A DNA stretch of 9,265 bases from Desulfuromonadales bacterium (lineage in GTDB: Bacteria; Desulfobacterota; Desulfuromonadia; Desulfuromonadales; BM103). Position 1 is the stretch's first letter. Each line of letters begins with the position of its first letter. The notes under the pieces are model-generated. The model was not told where the DNA came from. It saw only the letters and a list, made by a program, of their open reading frames with translations, and made no database searches. The stretch spans positions 1 to 9,265 of the forward strand of contig JAOUDB010000074.1 of assembly GCA_029859485.1 (NCBI GenBank), in the 5' to 3' direction. This document shows, in pieces, positions 7,691 to 9,265 of this stretch. A program made the position numbers and the translations under genes.

Positions 7691-8020
7691 ATGGATGATT
7701 TTCCGGCTTTTTTGCCTTTATCTGACAATTATTTTTATGTTGAGTTGTCAGGAGAGATCGATGCACTAGGAGTGTATCAAATTAATGACGGTTTGCTTTC
7801 TGCCGTCGTCATTTATTTGACGAATGAAGATGTAGAGGATATTTTATTGAGGCCTCTTGAATGTGCCAGCCCTCTTCAAGAGGGTGAAAATACTGAAATC
7901 ATAAAAAAAGAACAGAAAATCAGTTCTTTTCGTCGAGATTGGATGCCATCCAGTCATTGTGTGTCTATGGGAGTTCCCTTACACGCCGATCGCATGAGTT
8001 TCGATGATTGGCAGTTTTAG
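7691..8020 (+). CDS. Hypothetical protein, possibly truncated by a nonsense codon
   Basis: I do not recognise this 109-residue protein. The frame is also open from a GTG at 7637, but that lies in the terminator stem, so I chose the ATG at 7691, preceded by GGGAG (7677-7681) at nine bases. The product is acidic and soluble, with no signal peptide or membrane segment. It starts MDDFPAFLPLSDNYFYVELS, has a hydrophobic patch at LLSAVVIYL, then a polar middle, and ends FDDWQF at a TAG. The same frame continues with protein-like sequence to a TGA at 8123 followed directly by a terminator-like element, so the full gene may be 144 codons long. The DNA is visibly richer in A and T than the operon upstream. 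Only 27 nt separate the cimA terminator from the ATG, leaving little room for a promoter. Confidence 0.5.
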   Translation: MDDFPAFLPLSDNYFYVELSGEIDALGVYQINDGLLSAVVIYLTNEDVEDILLRPLECASPLQEGENTEIIKKEQKISSFRRDWMPSSHCVSMGVPLHADRMSFDDWQF

Positions 8021-8125
8021 CCAGGCAATGGTGAAGCTTTGCCGCGATGGTTGGAATTAGACTGTCAAGAAAATGGCGAATTTGTGAGTTTGAAAGCCTT
8101 CTCAGGGTCAAGGGAGTTGGTTTGA
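8021..8125 (+). other. In-frame continuation of the hypothetical gene after TAG
   Basis: After the TAG at 8018-8020 the same frame stays open for 34 codons to a TGA at 8123-8125. It begins PGNGEALPRWLELDCQENG and ends KAFSGSRELV, a composition that looks like real protein. A single-base change (for example CAG or GAG to TAG), a sequencing error or stop-codon readthrough would each explain it. Chance openness of 34 codons is also quite possible. Confidence 0.4.
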
Positions 8126-8128
8126 AAA

Positions 8129-8156
8129 GTGCCGAAAGGTGGCGCATCTTTTTTTT
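8129..8156 (+). terminator. Weak intrinsic terminator after the hypothetical gene
   Basis: GTGCC (8129-8133) pairs with GGCGC (8141-8145) with one G-U pair around a 7-nt loop. Eight T residues follow at 8149-8156, three bases after the stem. The stem is short but the T-run is strong. It begins three bases after the TGA at 8125, which suggests that TGA, rather than the TAG at 8020, is the original gene end. Confidence 0.45.
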
Positions 8157-8238
8157 GTGACATGTAAGTCCTCGTTTTATAGCCTTATTTTTTATTGCTG
8201 CTGGCGGCTTTTTTGTCACTGTCGTGATTAAATTTTAA

Positions 8239-8255
8239 TTGGCACGTCTTGTGTA
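8239..8255 (+). promoter_or_regulatory. Candidate sigma54-type promoter of the zinc-ribbon gene
   Basis: TTGGCACG (8239-8246) is a perfect -24 element. At the correct spacing the -12 position reads GTGTA (8251-8255) against TTGCA, keeping the G but not the C, so the match is partial. Transcription would start near 8265, about 60 nt before the gene. TTGGCA followed 15 nt later by TAATTA could instead be a weak sigma70 promoter. The flank just upstream holds the AT palindrome ATTAAATTTTAAT (8227-8239). Confidence 0.4.
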
Positions 8256-8280
8256 ATGTCTAATTAGTAAATACAGCAAG

Positions 8281-8297
8281 TAAATATGACGTATTTA
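8281..8297 (+). repeat. Inverted repeat in the zinc-ribbon gene leader
   Basis: TAAATA (8281-8286) and TATTTA (8292-8297) form a perfect 6-bp inverted repeat with the spacer TGACG. It lies downstream of the candidate transcription start and 14 nt before the Shine-Dalgarno. It could be an operator or a weak leader hairpin. An AT-only repeat in an AT-rich stretch may also be chance. Confidence 0.3.
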
Positions 8298-8325
8298 TAA
8301 TTGATTACATGAGGAGGCAATACCG

Positions 8326-8481
8326 ATGAAATGTCCCAAGTGCAAAGGCCGTATGTACGCCGAGAAGTATTACGATTTTGTTCGTGCTTTTGACGCATGG
8401 AAGTGCTGTTCATGTGGTGAGGTGGTCGATCCTACAATTCTTGCTAATCGAGCTCGTAATCATAACGTGTTCCTCGGTTGA
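8326..8481 (+). CDS. Small zinc-ribbon protein (51 aa)
   Basis: A 51-residue protein beginning MKCPKCKGRMYAEKYYDF, with AWKCCSCGEVVDP in the middle and ending NHNVFLG. Two cysteine pairs, Cys3/Cys6 (CPKC) and Cys27/Cys30 (CCSC, with an extra Cys28), give the CxxC-N20-CxxC spacing of a zinc ribbon. The ATG has a strong AGGAGG Shine-Dalgarno (8312-8317) eight bases upstream. The gene has its own candidate promoter and is closed 22 bases later by an excellent terminator, so it is very probably a real single-gene unit despite its size. Such one-ribbon proteins act in transcription or RNA contexts or are uncharacterised; the specific role cannot be told. Short proteins of this kind are, from memory, common in Desulfuromonadales genomes. 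Confidence 0.85.
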   Translation: MKCPKCKGRMYAEKYYDFVRAFDAWKCCSCGEVVDPTILANRARNHNVFLG

Positions 8482-8503
8482 GTTGAGTACGTTTCAAGAT
8501 ATT

Positions 8504-8536
8504 AAGCCCGGGGCGAATGCTCCGGGCTTTTCTTTT
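8504..8536 (+). terminator. Strong intrinsic terminator after the zinc-ribbon gene
   Basis: AAGCCCGGGGC (8504-8514) pairs with GCTCCGGGCTT (8519-8529) over 11 bp with one G-U pair, around the tetraloop GAAT. The tail TTTTCTTTT (8528-8536) follows. This is the best terminator in the window and separates the small gene from the acyltransferase gene. Confidence 0.9.
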
Positions 8537-8691
8537 GCCAACTATCCGGCCGTTTTGCGTCTCAAGCCATGAGCGTTGCTGTGAGATGCCGAAGGTTTCA
8601 GGATGGGTGTGGCTGAATCGTTTGGCAGACATCTTCAGGCTACAGATGAAGAGGCTTGTTGTTTGTAGTCGTAATAATCTCTTATCTATTT

Positions 8692-8697
8692 TACAAT
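8692..8697 (+). promoter_or_regulatory. Possible -10 element upstream of the acyltransferase gene
   Basis: TACAAT matches TATAAT at five of six positions in an AT-rich stretch about 78 nt before the ATG at 8775. At 17-nt spacing the -35 position reads TCGTAA (8669-8674), only three of six matches. Because a strong terminator precedes it, some promoter must lie in 8537-8774, and this is the best I can see. I find no riboswitch or ORF I trust in that stretch. Confidence 0.25.
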
Positions 8698-8774
8698 AGC
8701 GACCAAATGTCATAACTGTGAAGTCTTCGTTATCGACACTCTTTCTTTGCAGTATTAATGAAAGGATCGTCTCT

Positions 8775-9265
8775 ATGTCAACTCATGATAGTGATGCACC
8801 CGTATCAACCGCAACTGATTCAGAGGATGTTAAGGCAGTAAGAATTCGTCGTTTGATTGAACGTAAAATGGTTGAGAGTTGGCAGAATAAGCCACATTTT
8901 TCTGTGACCGTTGCCGTTGATATGACGGATATCATTCGTTTTCGTAAAGATCTCGGCATTACGATCAATGACTTCATTATGGCCGCTTCTTCCGCAGCGC
9001 TCAAAGAACACCCCTGGGTGAACAGCCACTGGATCGACGGTGAAGCTGTTGAGCAAGGGGAGATAAACCTGGCTGTGGCCGTTGCAACCGAAGGTGGCCT
9101 CTTCTATCCGGTTATTCAAAATGTTGAAAAACTTTCCTTGAAGCAACTTGGCGAGTCTGCCAAGGCCCTTGCAGAAAAGGCACATCTTGGCCAGCTATCT
9201 GATGAAGATCAGGAGGGTGGGACCTTTACGATCAGCAATATGGGGATGTTGGGTGTCGAGTCCTT
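8775..9265 (+). CDS. 2-oxoacid dehydrogenase E2-type acyltransferase catalytic domain, 5' part
   Basis: The frame is open from the ATG at 8775 to the right edge (163 full codons, no stop), so it is 3'-incomplete. After a short polar, Ser/Thr/Asp-rich leader (1-20) it goes straight into the E2 catalytic fold: RRLIERKMVESW (25-36), KPHFSVTVAVD (39-49), TINDFIMAASSAALKEHP (63-80), then a stretch reading INLAVAVATEGGLFYPVI and, at the edge, TFTISNMGMLGVES. These are hallmarks of dihydrolipoamide acyltransferases. No lipoyl domain and no peripheral subunit-binding domain precede it, although normal E2 proteins have both. The catalytic HxxxDG would lie beyond the window. AAAGGA (8761-8766) is eight bases before the ATG. 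No E1 or E3 gene is visible upstream, so the donor carrying the lipoyl group is unknown. Confidence 0.85.
   Translation, partial: MSTHDSDAPVSTATDSEDVKAVRIRRLIERKMVESWQNKPHFSVTVAVDMTDIIRFRKDLGITINDFIMAASSAALKEHPWVNSHWIDGEAVEQGEINLAVAVATEGGLFYPVIQNVEKLSLKQLGESAKALAEKAHLGQLSDEDQEGGTFTISNMGMLGVES

Noticed and set aside
7621..8208. 10-bp inverted repeat (GCCGCCAGCA at 7621-7630, inverted at 8199-8208) flanking the hypothetical gene, as ends of a mobile element
   Set aside because: The left copy is part of the cimA terminator stem, the match does not extend, no target duplication is visible and no transposase is present. It is probably coincidental.
8517..8699. 60-codon ORF between the zinc-ribbon gene and the acyltransferase gene
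   Set aside because: It begins inside the 3' arm of the terminator, has no Shine-Dalgarno and an unconvincing composition.
8537..8774. Riboswitch or small RNA in the gap before the acyltransferase gene
   Set aside because: I looked for glycine-, c-di-GMP-, TPP- and fluoride-type cores; only short fragments such as GCCGAAGG match, and the pairing is weak (for example CATCT/AGATG near 8630-8646).

Overview
This window looks like an ordinary chromosomal segment of a Gram-negative anaerobe, most likely a deltaproteobacterium of the Desulfuromonadales (Desulfuromonas, Pelobacter or Geobacter relatives). I infer this from protein character, intermediate GC content, the run glmM-pdxJ-acpS-nnr-CBS-tsaE-lysC-cimA, and isoleucine precursor synthesis by citramalate synthase. 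No database was searched, so the genus is a guess.

Layout. Positions 1-4624 hold a tightly packed plus-strand operon: the 3' part of glmM (phosphoglucosamine mutase), pdxJ (vitamin B6), acpS (acyl carrier protein activation), nnr (repair of damaged NAD(P)H), a two-CBS-domain protein and tsaE (tRNA t6A ATPase). Gaps are 0-3 nt, with one 4-nt overlap. A 138-nt gap follows, with a sigma70-like promoter and an 11-bp hairpin abutting the ribosome-binding site. Then come lysC (aspartate kinase) and cimA (citramalate synthase), ended by an intrinsic terminator near 7622-7663. These two feed the aspartate-family and isoleucine pathways.

From about 7690 the DNA is looser and more AT-rich. It holds an unrecognised protein whose frame continues past a TAG stop to a TGA that sits directly before a terminator-like element. 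Next is a 51-residue zinc-ribbon protein, too short for a usual ORF cutoff, with its own candidate promoter (sigma54-like) and a very good terminator. Last is the 5' part of a gene for an E2-type acyltransferase catalytic domain without lipoyl or subunit-binding domains, running off the right edge.

I see no tRNA, rRNA, CRISPR, insertion sequence or phage feature, and no clearly new multi-gene system. The points most worth following are the internal in-frame start in lysC (a probable separate beta subunit), a terminator-shaped hairpin inside acpS, the interrupted hypothetical gene, the lysC leader, and the lipoyl-less E2 protein.
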